The translations under genes were made by a program, and so were the position numbers. Source: Spironucleus salmonicida (taxonomy: Eukaryota > Fornicata > Diplomonadida > Hexamitidae). From it: a stretch of DNA of 64,000 bases. Under the pieces are notes generated by a model that ran no database searches, was not told the origin of the DNA, and saw only the letters and a list, made by a program, of their open reading frames with translations. The stretch spans positions 584,001-648,000 of the forward strand of contig CM035317.1 of the NCBI GenBank assembly GCA_000497125.2. The letters run 5' to 3'. Shown here piece after piece: positions 23,434-35,050 of this stretch. Every line of letters starts with the position of its first letter. The first letter of the stretch is position 1.

Positions 23434-24483
23434 TTACTCCTATAAACTAACAGGTTAGCTTACATTTTTAAGCTAACTTTTCGATTTTTTGATACACCAA
23501 AACACACCTCCCCAGATACCTCCGATTATCACTATAATAGCAATGACTATTCCAGCAACTGCGCCTCCACACAAACTACTATTTTAATCCATCTTATACA
23601 CCCAAACTGCAGAACTAACCTATCTTTTCTGCGCCTTATACGCAGGTCTCACACTCACCTTTTACTATCTCACAACCTCTCAAGCAGTTTAACACTCGCT
23701 ATTATCAGAATTACATGTTAAGCAATTTACTTTTCCAGCACATTAAGAAGCTGCAATTTGAGTTTCTGCGCTACAAGGTTTTGAAGCTCCATCCTCGCAA
23801 ACCTAACCTGAAATTATCACTTAATCGCAAATAGGTTAGCAAGTTTAGTGAGTAGTAGGCTAGTGCGAATTAGCGCAAATTTCACGCGTCTTAGCATCTT
23901 TTTGGTAGGTCTTGCAAGTTGTGTCGCATTTTTAGCAGTCATTTTCAGACATAAAGTGGCCTGGTAAGCACTCTGAATAAATGCAAATGTTAGTAATTTT
24001 GAACCAGGCCAGGCAGGTGCCGCATTGTGGTGGGTTTGGAGAGCTGTAGGTAGCACAATTGATGGATGTAGAATACTAGCATTTTTCAGTTGTATTTTTT
24101 GTACAGGTCGTACATTTGCCGTTTTTTAAGAAGTAGTCATGCGAACATATTTTACACACCTCTTTGTCCCCAGCACAATTAGCACAGTTTGCAGTACAGG
24201 GCTCGCAGGTGGTTCCAGAAAGAATATTTCCAGGTTTGCACTCGCTGCACTCAGTGGAACTATTAGCACATTTCGTGCATTTAACGTCACATTCTGTGCA
24301 GGTATTTGCGTTGAAAAACTTACCGTCAGCGCAAGTTAGGCAGGAATTTGTAGTAGCTGCAGAGCAGGTGGCGCAAGATTCATCACATACCGTAAATGCA
24401 GTTTCAGCTTCAGGGACATTAGCAGGGCAGAAGAATCAAGTGTTGCAAGTGGTCTTGTCGGCAGAAGTACATTTGTTATCCAT
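23434..24483 (-). pseudogene. CRMP pseudogene (copy A of a duplicated pair)
   Basis: ATG at 24483 begins MDNKCTSADKTTC like the intact CRMP at 25287-26291, but a TGA appears at codon 16, where the intact relative has a Gly codon. The cysteine pattern then continues in frame until a second TGA and a frame change near 23690. The membrane anchor ([20 protein letters not shown]) and tail are still readable. At the expected stop (23434-23436) the codon is TAA, where the duplicate at 62386 has TGA, so the stop is lost too. Several cysteines have been replaced, for example by tyrosine. It lies convergent with the sugar transporter. Confidence 0.75.
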
Positions 24484-24585
24484 TTTGATATAAATTGAAT
24501 AGTTAACTTTATATGTATAATACGTATGGATAGGGAATATGAGTTGCTGTTTCTTTCTATTTTTACATTATAACTAATTATAGGG

Positions 24586-25156
24586 TTATATGAATATATT
24601 TTAAATTGAAAAATCAGATATTAACAAAAATCTACTTTACTTATAGTACTCCTAACAATGGGCACTAAAAACAAATTTTATGTTTTTTCTCTTTGCTATT
24701 AATAATCGGTGTCTAATTTAGATTCGTGTAACAACTTTGCCAGTTTTGCAAATAGATAATTGCTCAATCTGATAATATACATATATAATTAGTAACTTCA
24801 AATTTTATAATACTAATACTAATATTGAATATTTTAAGTATATAACAATACAACGAAAAATGGATAAATCACGATACCTAATTGTAAATAGTATTAGATT
24901 TACCACCATTTGCACAGAATCTATGCTTCTGCCCTAAAGTATCAAATCTATAATTTAGGATATTTCCAGTACTTGCTACCAATGTATCCCTAGCGCACTA
25001 TCATTATCTCACTAGATTTCACTATCATCCATTCATAGAAACTGGATAAATTGCAAATTGCAGTTTTTATTATTTTACGTTATGATACGTTATACTGAAG
25101 AATACATTACGCTACAATTAAGATTTTGGGATTCAAAATTTTTAATATATGCTGAA
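24586..25156. repeat. 571-bp spacer block identical to 63181-63751
   Basis: This non-coding block between two CRMP loci matches 63181-63751 base for base with no gap (constant offset of 38,595), compared by eye line by line. On both sides similarity drops sharply to the level of diverged paralogues. See the partner entry and the findings. Confidence 0.9.
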
Positions 25157-25286
25157 CTTATTTATTGTAGTAATACTAAATAATTATATATACAAAGTAT
25201 CAAATATAATATTACTTAACAAGTTACTATTATAAACAAGTAGTTTGAAAATTTCAGATTACAATCAATTATATATTAAATAATTT

Positions 25287-26291
25287 TCACTTCTTTCCTT
25301 TCTTGATGAAATAATAAGCTAGGCCGCCACCGACGGCTCCCACCACCACCAGCACAGCAATCACAATTCCCGCAGTTGCACCGCCTGAGAGGTTCCCAGA
25401 CTACTTTCTCGGTACGAAGCAAAAGTCTCCAATTTTTACAACCCCATCTTAGCAATTTTTACATTCATTGCTTTCAAATTTGTATCCAGGGAGACAGGAG
25501 CCGCACTTAGTATTAATACTGTTACAGGTGAAACAGTTTGTATTATTGTTACACTCACACTCAGTTATCTGTGATTCTCCTCCACAGGCTGTAGCAGTGG
25601 TACCAACGCATGCTTATCCATCTGCTAAATCTGGGCTGCAATCTGCCTGACAGGTTTAGTGGATGGTCATCTGATTACCCATCTTACATGTATCGCACAA
25701 ATCAACGCCCTATGAGCACGTAGCACAAGTATCGCTGCATTTTGTGCAAACTGAGTTGGCCATCATATAGCCATCGATGCAGGCATTGCATACATCCCCC
25801 GTTTTCTTATAGCCAGTAATACAAACATCGCATTTGGACGTATCACCAGAATTACAGGTGGCGCAGTTGAGAGCCACACCACACTCGCATTCTTCTGTTG
25901 TATTTGCAGCGCAAGTACTACATTTACCGTCTTTTAAGAAGAAATTGTTTTTGCAGATCTTACAAATTGCTTTGTCTCCAGCGCAGTTCTCACAATTTAC
26001 TGGGCAGGCCTCGCAGGTGGTTCCAGAAAGCATATGTCCTGATTTACACTCGCTGCACTCAGTGGCACTATTAGCACATTTAGTACATTTATCATCGCAG
26101 GCTGTGCAGGAATTAGAGCTGAAAAACTTACCGTCGGCGCAGGTCAGGCAGTCAACTGAAGTACCTGCTGAGCAGGTTGCACAAGATCCATCACATGCTA
26201 CACAATCAGTACTATCTGTCATAACGTTAGAAGGACAGAAGTACCCAGGTTTGCAAGTAGTTGTATCGGTAGAAGTACATTTGTTATCCAT
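25287..26291 (-). CDS. Cysteine-rich membrane protein (CRMP), 334 aa
   Basis: ATG 26291 to TGA 25287 with TAA/TAG as glutamine. It starts [20 protein letters not shown], the N-terminal pattern (Met, a few residues, Cys, then GYFCP) shared by several copies here and lacking a signal peptide. CxxC modules follow, then [20 protein letters not shown] and the tail KKGKK. Family role: surface coat of diplomonads, with cysteines likely paired in disulfides. It is the intact partner of the pseudogene downstream, and its nearest relative is the partial gene at the right end of the window. Confidence 0.93.
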
Positions 26292-27068
26292 TTTAAAATA
26301 AATGGAATAGTTATTCTTATATGTATATCGGATATGAATAAGTAATATCAGTTTTTGTTTCTTCGTATCTTTAAATAGTAAGTAGTATTACCTTCCATTA
26401 AACATATATTTCATGCGTACTTCTTTATAAGTTAGTAATAACCTACTTTATTTATACTATTATCAATATAAATAAAAAACAATCTTATGTTTTATCTTCT
26501 ATTTATTATTATTATTTTATGACTAACATGAATTTGAATGTAACTTTTATACTTTTTCAAATTAACAATGAATATATTTCGATAACGACATATATATACC
26601 TAAGAATCTTTAAATTATTATTTTAATATTATACACTAAATTGCTTAAGTATATTTCTAAACATAAACAAAAATACTTAATTTTGATGGTGAGAAAATTA
26701 ACAACTACTTGTCAAGATTGCTTTCGATCAAACCTAAGAAATAAAATCTATAATTTTGCATGTTTCGTTATTCCATCTCAATTAAGCATTAGCGTAGTAT
26801 CGTATTTCAAAAACATCACAATATCATATTTGATAGAAGCTGCAATTCATGCAATTTTTATCAATTCACATGACTTACTCTTTTAAGCAGAAAAAGCTTT
26901 TGCAATATCGCTTAAATGCTACCAAAGCAAAATTTGAGAATTCAATATCGCTACATATTTTATTATCACAATATAAGTTATTAATATTATCAAACGTTTG
27001 ATATTAAAATTTCTATTCTGTCAATTTAATTCTGTAATTTTCATATTATAAATGTATATTATTCAACC
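26292..27068. other. Spacer with one short open frame
   Basis: AT-rich. On the plus strand a frame of about 98 codons (26641-26937, ending TGA) has fairly normal composition, including CQDCF, but begins at a TTG and matches nothing I know. It may be a gene scrap. Confidence 0.3.
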
Positions 27069-28741
27069 TCACTTCTTTCCTTTATTAATAAAGTCATAGG
27101 CAATGGCACCACACCTATAATAACTCCAGCTAACATGCGACTGACAGACTTATACTCGAGCTTATTAACGTTTAATAACAGGTATAGTCAACTTTTTAAC
27201 TACCTACTGCACAATCTTTGTGAAAATCTTCTTTCAAGGGATAGCCAGTATGGCAAATTACGAATTTATTAGTAAATTTCCCAGTGAATTTTTCATCTAT
27301 AAAAATACAATTACGATTATCTATGAAACCCGTGCATGCGCTAAATTATCTATTCTACATTTATAAAGTATTGTTGGGCATGCTGTATTCTGATAATGGA
27401 ATATCCTGGTAGGTAGAAAACCTATTATCAATAGGACCTTATATAGTTAGTTTTATAATGAGCTGTTACAATAAATACTAATTTTTCCACTTATATGTGT
27501 AAACATTCATGATCTGTTCGATATATCCAGTGCAGGTCTGACCTGTATTAATATCATGCGTAGTTTTGTGCACTGTTTTAAGTTAGTAGATATCTCATAG
27601 GAAGCATGAAACAAATATAAGTATTCCCAGATTCCTTTATCTCGCAAAATTCGATCTCTTTGCAAAGATTCTCAGCATCGCACGTATTAGCGTTATTAGA
27701 TAGGACATATAGGCGTCACTAGTACGTTTAAATGCGGTAAAGCATGTGCTTCTAGCTGATATTTTATAGACAGCGATGCAGGTACCGCATGTACCTGACT
27801 TAGCGGTATCGCAAGTTGCGCAGTTAGCTGCCCCAGAGCATTCGAACTGCGCGGTAGCGTTCTTTTCGCACGACTAGCAGGCCCCGTTGATGCTGAAATA
27901 GCCGTCCTTGCATAGGCTGCACACGTTCTTGTCTCCAGCGCAATCAGCGCAGCCTTCAGAGCACGCGCCGCATGTGCTGCCATCTAAAGCAAAGCCAGGA
28001 GTGCCGCTTTTGCAGTTGGTTACTGTACCCTCACAGCTCGTATAGTTCTCTTAGTAGGTTTTGTAGGTGCCTATGCAGATTTGGTTGGTAGCGCAGACGG
28101 CATCGTCAGTGTTGCACTCCAACTCGCATTTCCCGCCAAAGAGCTTGTAGCCAGTCTTACACGTACTGCAGCTATTCTTATCAACAGAACAGACCTTGCA
28201 ATTAGCGCCCTAACAGGCCTTGCCCACCTCTACTGATGTGCACTTTATTCACCTATCCAAGCAAGCGGCACAAATACGCTTACCCATAACTTTAGACCTG
28301 AAAAATCCACCCAGGTACTCAATGCACGCAGGAACTCCCTTAGGGTCAAAATTCCCGACGCAGCTTTTGTATTTATCTGCATTTTCCCTATGTGACACAA
28401 TTTATCCATGCACTCTGACCTGTTATCGCGGCATACCTCGCATTTCCCACCATTACTAACTAAGTTATTTATGCACGTTACACACATTTTTATGTCCATT
28501 GAACAGGTCTGGCAGTTCTCTACTTAGCACACTTATCGCCATTCTTGACGCAATTAATCGCATAGCGCGTCCACGAACCGCTCCTATCGCCTACATAAGC
28601 AAACATGCACTTTCCGCATTTGATATTTACTTCTTCGAGGTTTGCGCTGCTGCGAACTACAGAATTTGCACGAAATTTCATCGCCATTTGCGCAGTGCTG
28701 GTAGTATTTTTTTGCCATTTTAAGACCTGATAGAAAGGCAT
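27069..28741 (-). pseudogene. CRMP pseudogene with several frameshifts
   Basis: Cysteine-module coding is obvious on this strand but spread over all three frames. Clear blocks are at about 28490-28400, at about 28250-27740 (for example CEGCADCAGDKNVCSLC-like modules) and at 27700-27590. The 3' end still shows a scrambled anchor and a tail reading INKGKK before TGA 27069-27071, homologous to KKGKK of the neighbour. At least three indels and several TGAs interrupt it. The start is uncertain; cysteine coding may continue a little beyond 28741. Confidence 0.7.
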
Positions 28742-29227
28742 TTGTGGATTTAATGTTTAGAAAATTGGATAATTATGCAGCTGCGTACAGCAATATGTGC
28801 AATTATGCTTATCAGGATGAAGAGTTGGAAATGATGCGTTCACTAATTGCGCTGATGAGGTTATTGCAATAAGAGCTTGTATTTTGCGAGTGTGGGGTAA
28901 GATAATAGTCTGTCGGTTAGGCAGGTAGTATGAATTTCGCTGGTAGTTAAATCGGTCGTGTTGAGTGTTTATGGTGGAGTTTTCTGGTATTTTAGTAGGG
29001 TGAAAGTCGCAAAGCTATAAATTGTAAGTAAGTGGAGGTAGTAATGAGGGGAAGTGAGAGGTTGGAGGTAAATATTTATTAGTTTAGTGTCTAGTTGGTG
29101 AGGATTTCAGAAATTGGGCGTTTTGCGTTCTGGGGGTAAGAGATTTAAATGCGCGCTTACAGGATAGGGAAATACAAATTCCGTTTGAAACGGTAAAGAT
29201 ATATATTAAAATGCAGTATAGTATAAT
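28742..29227. other. Spacer
   Basis: Between a CRMP pseudogene and the end of the next CRMP. Weak cysteine-rich reading on the minus strand near 28760-28810 may be the lost N-terminus of the pseudogene. Nothing else is recognisable. Confidence 0.3.
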
Positions 29228-30772
29228 TCATTATTTAGTTTACCCATACATTGCAGCTGATTCAACAATTTAGTACTATATGTTTTACTTATTAGTTGTC
29301 GCATCATCATTCTTTTAAACGAAATTAGATTTTTTCTTCATTAAAACAGCATAGACTACTCCACCAATAATAACACCAACTAGAGATACTATGCCAACAG
29401 CAATTCCGATTATAGAGCCGCTGCTCATCTTATTTATTAATGGCAGACAGGCTCCGTCTACAAGAGATGCTTTATTTTTGCATTAGGTGCAGGAAATTTC
29501 GCTATCACAGGCCAGGCAATAATCTGGGCATTATTGACATCTATTACCTATAATTTATGACTGGCAGAAAGATCCTGATGCACAACGGAACATTTCATTA
29601 CAGAAATCCTAGACACACTTTCTATCCGAATTAAAGCGTGCGTGACCAAAGCATTCAGTGCAGGTGTCTTTGTCAGAGCAAACCTTGCATAAATCAGGGC
29701 ACTAAATGCATACATTCCCAGAGTCCAGTTTCTCGCACTGCTGGCCGTCAGGACAGCCCCTTATACTCGTGCATTAATCCTTTACACACTAATCATCATT
29801 GGTGAATCTATATCCATCCAAACAAGCATCACATGTATCAGCTGCCGAGCATTGCTAGCAATTTTGAGAACATTTTAGGCAGCGATTATCCTATTTCAAG
29901 TAGCCAGTTGAGCATCTAGTGCAAACCTCTAAGTTCTTGCAGCTATCGCACCCTTCCATACAGTTAACGCAAGTTGAACCAATATTATTAGCATCACAGA
30001 ACTAGTTAGGTCTGCAGGGGTTTTTAGAGTTGCATTCGCTCGGAACGCACTCCCCGCCAACCAGATCGTGGTGGTCCTTACAGAGGCCACATACATCCTT
30101 CGACGAACATGCGCGGCAGTTGGCCTTACAGAACGTGCACGTATTAGCCATCTTATCAAGTAAATAGCTATCTTTGCAAATTTAGCATTCTTAGTAGCTG
30201 GAGCATTTTTTGCAGTTTACCGGGCAAGGCTGACATACATCATCTATTGCTCTGTAACCCTCTATACACTCAAAGCATTTATCATCTTCACAGTTTATAC
30301 AGTTTTCTGGGCATTTCTGGCACACTTTATTTATAAAATTATAGTCAGGTAAGCATCGGCTACAGGACCATTTACTAGTGCATTGACCGCAACCTGGTGA
30401 ACAGGGATAACAATTATGGTATCTATCTTTAAAAAATCCAGGGTTGCAATCTTTGCATACCCACTATCCACTGCAGATATTGCAGTCCTGCACGCATTTA
30501 ACACACTAACCGTCTTTAACTATGTATCCTGGGATACAGTTGGAGCATCTTTGGCTGCCACAATTTTCGCAGTTAGCTGTGCACGGCTTGCACGCATTAT
30601 TCTCTAAGTAGTACCCAGATCGGCATGCTTAACATTTGCCCCGTGAAGACGCCTAGCACCTCTTGCAGTTGAATATTTCGCATGCTTGACAAATTTATGG
30701 CTTTAATTTATCAGTGGTTGGGCAAACAGTGCCTTCTGGGCAGGTTTTTGTAGGGCAGATGTACGAGTCCAT
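29228..30772 (-). CDS. Cysteine-rich membrane protein (CRMP), 514 aa
   Basis: ATG 30772 to TGA 29228 with many TAA/TAG codons. It begins MDSYICPTKTCPEGTVCP. The cysteine modules here are short and very regular (C..C in blocks of about 20-25 residues, often with CxxCxPGY or CxxCxDGY). The anchor reads SGSIIGIAVGIVSLVGVIIG and is followed by MKKKSN and an unusually long polar tail of about 35 residues rich in Asn, Gln and Thr. The long tail and the lack of LSGG mark it as a different subtype from the KKGKK copies. No signal peptide is visible. Confidence 0.92.
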
Positions 30773-31218
30773 TTAATAAATCCTAGAAACGGCATATATA
30801 TTTATATATACGAATTAATATAAATGATATTATTTGCTTACTTATGTTTACTTATAATCACTAGTATTGTGCGAAAGTAAAAATGATAGCTTTTAAAGTT
30901 TATATATTTATATCTAAATAGTAGTATTTCATTTTTTTTCTTTTATTGATTATATAATATTTATATGAATATAAAAATAAAACTAGATTCTCAAGATATT
31001 AAATTACAATAAAAAGTTTCATGTAATGAAATTTTTACGCATACCATAAATTATTATTTTATATTAAAAAATATATTAAATAGATCATATTTAAATTATA
31101 TTGAAATTATTTATCAATATAGATTGTATTGGACCTATATATTATCAACATACATCTTCAGTTACAAATCATTGTTTCTATACATTTACCATATACCATA
31201 ATTTCGCATATTTTATTT
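30773..31218. other. AT-rich spacer
   Basis: Upstream region of the CRMP that starts at 30772. Very AT-rich, with no gene, RNA or repeat seen. Confidence 0.4.
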
Positions 31219-31365
31219 TCAAATTTAGTTTCCGCTGTATACTTTTTTAAATAGTAAAGGCGTTTCAGCTGATTAGATATAAACTTGTATCAATGTATAT
31301 AACACTAAAACTGATAAAATAGCAGCAAAAGCTACAACTGTTCCACCCGCAGTGGAAGGCCTGGG
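31219..31365 (-). pseudogene. Relic of a CRMP membrane anchor
   Basis: Minus-strand reading gives AGGTVVAFAAILSVLVLYT followed by a polar tail to TGA 31219-31221. This resembles the Gly-Gly-started anchors of the CRMPs, but no cysteine modules remain upstream in frame. It is probably the last scrap of a deleted copy. Confidence 0.35.
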
Positions 31366-31659
31366 ATTTCAGCGCGAATACTTGAATCATCATGTGCTAA
31401 ATTAGATGGATGCGTAGAGAAGTGCAGTGAATGAAATATAGGTCATTTGGGCAGTAGAAGCGTTTTTGAGGTGTGCCTGTGGGAGCTATGATAGAAAAGT
31501 ATTTAAATATGTTAGAGAGACTTTTTCCTGAAATATGGAGATATTTGTGTCGCAGGATACAGGAAGATAGCGAATTTGTGCGGTGTATGTACAGATTGGT
31601 ATAGGTAATTAACTAAATTTGGAGAAAATTAGGTCGAAAGTGGAAATTCTGAGCATATA

Positions 31660-32090
31660 GTGTTGAGTTGTGCTATGCTAGCCTCGCTGCACACCAGATG
31701 ATAATTAGCTAAGATGTTAACATCTTGTGACACATCATTAGCAGAGGGCGGAGCATGCATTGGGACTGCTGCCGCTGCCTGCAGAATTGAACCCAAAACA
31801 ACTGTTTGCATGCGCATAGCCTCTGCTAACCGTCATACCTGAGCCAAAGATAAGACTAAATGCAGTTCTTGCCTCCCTGGGTACAAATTATAAACGGGTA
31901 AATGCAAAAATATGTGAAGATTGTTCTATCTAGTCAGCACCCTGATGTTTTGCACCAATAGAGATGTATGACAGCATCCCTGGAGGCGTGGTAGCCAGAA
32001 TTATGCTTATGGGCACCTTCGGGACAGTCTTACTTTATATTCCGTCAAGAAGGCAGGAACCGATAGCTGTCCTAATATTAACTTAGCAAT
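31660..32090 (+). pseudogene. Relic of the C-terminal part of a plus-strand CRMP
   Basis: Plus-strand reading shows typical late CRMP modules: SCDTSLAEGGACIG, then DKTKCSSCLPGYKLQTGKC, then, after TGA codons and a frame change, IPGGVVARIMLMGTFGTVLL as a degraded anchor. Order and spacing match the end of the intact copy at 36631-38370. At least three TGAs or shifts break it. Confidence 0.55.
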
Positions 32091-32392
32091 ATAGTTTAAA
32101 TATAATATATTTGGCAAGAAAACATACTATATGCTACTGTAATCATGTGTAGGTGGGGGTTTTCAATCTTAAAAATAGCTATAATTCCCCATACTTAGGC
32201 TCACTATAGTAATCGAAAATATTGCTAATATAATTTTTGAGCATAGCACTGGTTTTAGTAAACTAGCGGTCGATGGCGATTCTTTATTAAAATTTATTTA
32301 AGTATTATATATTATTGTATATACTAAATTTTGAATAAAAATGAGGATCCTAAAAGTCCAATTACAGCTACACTGAAAAGTCGGATTAATAT

Positions 32393-32668
32393 ATGATACT
32401 AGGGTATAACACAGTATATGGTACTTCTTGTTTCATGAATCAAATTAAAATAAAATATAATGGATTAATATCGCCATATTACAGGTCATGGGTACAAGAT
32501 GTTGCTATCACTACTGGGATAGCTGAGAACCTTGCTTTTTTTCTTAAAATAGATAACCTGGCCGATAGTCGCACAGCTGCTATCGATTACTATTTGACCA
32601 ATAGTCCCCGAAATTGGTTTGACGGCATGCTTCTTTACAGCTCAGAGTACTACATGAAGCTATTTTGA
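32393..32668 (+). CDS. Hypothetical protein, 91 aa
   Basis: ATG 32393 to TGA 32666-32668 without TAA or TAG. Composition is protein-like (for example RSWVQDVAITTGIAENLAFF). I do not recognise it, and it has no clear membrane segment. The opposite strand is also largely open. It lies among relics and may itself be a gene fragment. Confidence 0.3.
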   Translation: MILGYNTVYGTSCFMNQIKIKYNGLISPYYRSWVQDVAITTGIAENLAFFLKIDNLADSRTAAIDYYLTNSPRNWFDGMLLYSSEYYMKLF

Positions 32669-32690
32669 TATAGATAATAACATTATGATA

Positions 32691-33070
32691 TCAGTAGCAT
32701 GGGTAATCAGACAGAAGGAAGCCTCTCATGCACTGGATTGAGGCCCTCCCATCACGGAGCAAGCAGGTGTGAAGATTACCACATGCGCACAAAGAGGATA
32801 TACCATCGGTACCACACTTGATATGCCTTCCACCATGATAGAATTCACCTTCCTTGAGCTCCTGACTGCAGTTGCAACATATTTTCCGTCCTTCTTCGCA
32901 CATTAAAAAAGCACAGCACGCAGCCTACTAACCTGGTATGCATTTCATCTAACTTTTCAGCTCATAGTTAGTACAGCTCTTCTGCACCCACAGGCAAAAT
33001 TGAAATCATTCATAATTTATATCTTGTATGTGCCCGTTTTAAGGAATAAACCATTTTCGCATTTATTCCA
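32691..33070 (-). pseudogene. Cysteine-rich relic, possibly the tail of the gene at 33076-33759
   Basis: Minus-strand frames carry dense cysteines: NKCENGLFLKTGTYK, FACGCRR and, after a shift, CIPGQQAACCAFLMCEE, ICCNCSQEL, SLCACGNLHTC, ending at TGA 32691-32693. The spacing is not the regular CxxC module of CRMPs. No anchor follows. Because it comes right after the TGA of the upstream frame and needs two frame changes, it looks like a decayed domain of the same gene. Confidence 0.4.
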
Positions 33071-33075
33071 TTTCC

Positions 33076-33759
33076 TCATATCATTTGATCAGGGTTAATA
33101 ATTATATATGTTGTATCTATCATATTACTCCTTATTTTGGATGATTCAACATACATATCGTTCATTATCCGGTGATACTGTATCATTTTAGCATCTATCG
33201 CTATTTTCAACTTCACAAAGTGTGAAATTTTAAGAAAACTAATATTAGTAGGTATCTCAATTACCTAACTAAAATGGTCTCCAAGAGGTTCCTGAGTGAA
33301 TAAAATTGTATATCCAACTGGTACACACATCATCGGAGATGAATCCTCTTTGCAGAGCAGATAGTAATCCTTGGAATAATTTTAAACGTAATTAGCTTGA
33401 AATAATAGCGTGGGAGGCAGGCTGTACAGGTTATCTGTATGTTGATACTATGTTATTGGTGTCAGTATGAATGTCATTTAATATTTACTGATTTGCAAAT
33501 TAGCAGTATCTAGAGTTATAGCAATTGCAATCGTATTATTCTTGGATTTTACTTTTTAGACAAATCTCATATGATCCCATATACTCATATTAGCATTATT
33601 AGCATACTCCGCATTATTAATCTGGGTTAATATATTACTAAAGGCTTATATAATAGTGAAAACATTATTGTAGGAATATAAGTATTCTCTATTATATTAA
33701 CTTTCACAATCAATTTATGATAGTAGTTACCTGAACATATTGCACGCTCTTAACTGCAT
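33076..33759 (-). CDS. Hypothetical protein, 227 aa, possibly part of a decayed gene
   Basis: ATG 33759 to TGA 33076, with several TAA/TAG glutamines. Composition is that of a soluble folded domain with few cysteines (for example YYLLCKEDSSPMMCVPVGY and QEPLGDHFSQVIEIPTN). There is no membrane segment and no domain I recognise. The cysteine-rich sequence directly downstream and the membrane-type sequence upstream suggest it was once part of a larger surface or secreted protein. The frame could be an intact small gene, but its neighbours on both sides are broken. Confidence 0.4.
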
Positions 33760-33975
33760 TCAGCACAATCTTTTTATTCTAAATCTTATGCTAGCGCTAT
33801 GTTATGGTATAAATAGCTCTAAGTACAATTAAGAGAGGACTTATTTAGGATTATTGGCGCATATGTCATTTTATTGTAGCTAATTTTTATATAAGACAAG
33901 AAAAACATAATACTTAACTAGAAGTTTCTATATCTAAGATTAGTCTTGATATTCTAATCAATTTACTGGTACATA

Positions 33976-35050
33976 TCAAATTGAAGTCTAGTTTTTATCT
34001 AGATGCATGTATTAAGTCGCATATTCTAATTCTTCGTGAAATGCATTTTTCTAGTATATACCTTACTACTATTAGTTTTAGCTATCATACATGACTATGC
34101 TCTATCTATTTTAGATAGTCGATAATTAACATACCTTGATGAATCTCGTCAATGCTTACCTTGTAGCAACAGGTCTAACATCTCCAGATAATATTTACTT
34201 ACAGTTATCAAAAATGACAAAACTCACTATTATAATATTTAACACAACATTGACTATTACTAGTACTCCGCTTTATCTAAAGACTATTATTCTCAATTTA
34301 TCGTAAGTTTATTATTTGATCTGGGTGTATGCCGTCAATATAGTGTAGTATAATTTCCCGCATATAATTGTAATATTACGTTAAACCACATTATGAAATT
34401 GCAAAGTTTAGGATCTAGTTAAATATTTATAAAACTAAAATTAGCAGCATTCATATAATTATAAATCTGATTAGCAATATATTCTGAAATCTAAATTTAG
34501 TATTAGAAAGCTCGTTGTTAATTGTAATTAATATATTCCTCACGAATTGTTGTTTTTATTGTTTTAAATATAATAATATCGATCAGTCCCCAAATAATAT
34601 ACAAGGCTACAATAGTAGGTATTATTTCTAGATATATTTTAGTGGAATCGTTATAAGTTAACTATACATTTTTATAATTGAACCGTTGATATTGGTTACT
34701 GTCAGTTGATTGTTTTTTCTTGACGATGAACATATAAACAACAAAACTTCCAATTAGACCAATATTGCCTATTATTCTGATAACTGCACCAATAATATAC
34801 CCAAGCATCATATGGTGATATGTGAATGCTAAATCCCATTAGTAGGGGAATTATCATGTTTACATTTAGAAATAACCTTGCAAAACTAAGTCACCATCAC
34901 AAAAGAGTAAAAGATCATTTGTGGGTTTCCAAAAACACATAACAATTTTATAATTCGTGTTACGACCCATGAAATAACTAAGCCTTTCGGACACTGATAA
35001 ATGCTGTCTTACTCTTTTTGGATGGTTACTTACTACTCTATCTTGTAATA
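33976..35050 (-). pseudogene. Decayed membrane-protein locus, related to 55319-56374
   Basis: From about 35050 to 34335 one minus-strand frame is open except for TGA at 34854-34856. It contains the membrane segment IIGNIGLIGSFVVYMFIVKK followed by KQSTDSNQYQ and a second hydrophobic stretch. The DNA at 34700-35045 aligns by eye with 55985-56320, which encodes a matching VGFLVYMFIVKKKQ. Below 34335 further protein-like pieces continue in other frames to TGA 33976-33978 (for example DVRPVATRQALTRFIKVCQL). Function unknown. Confidence 0.45.
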
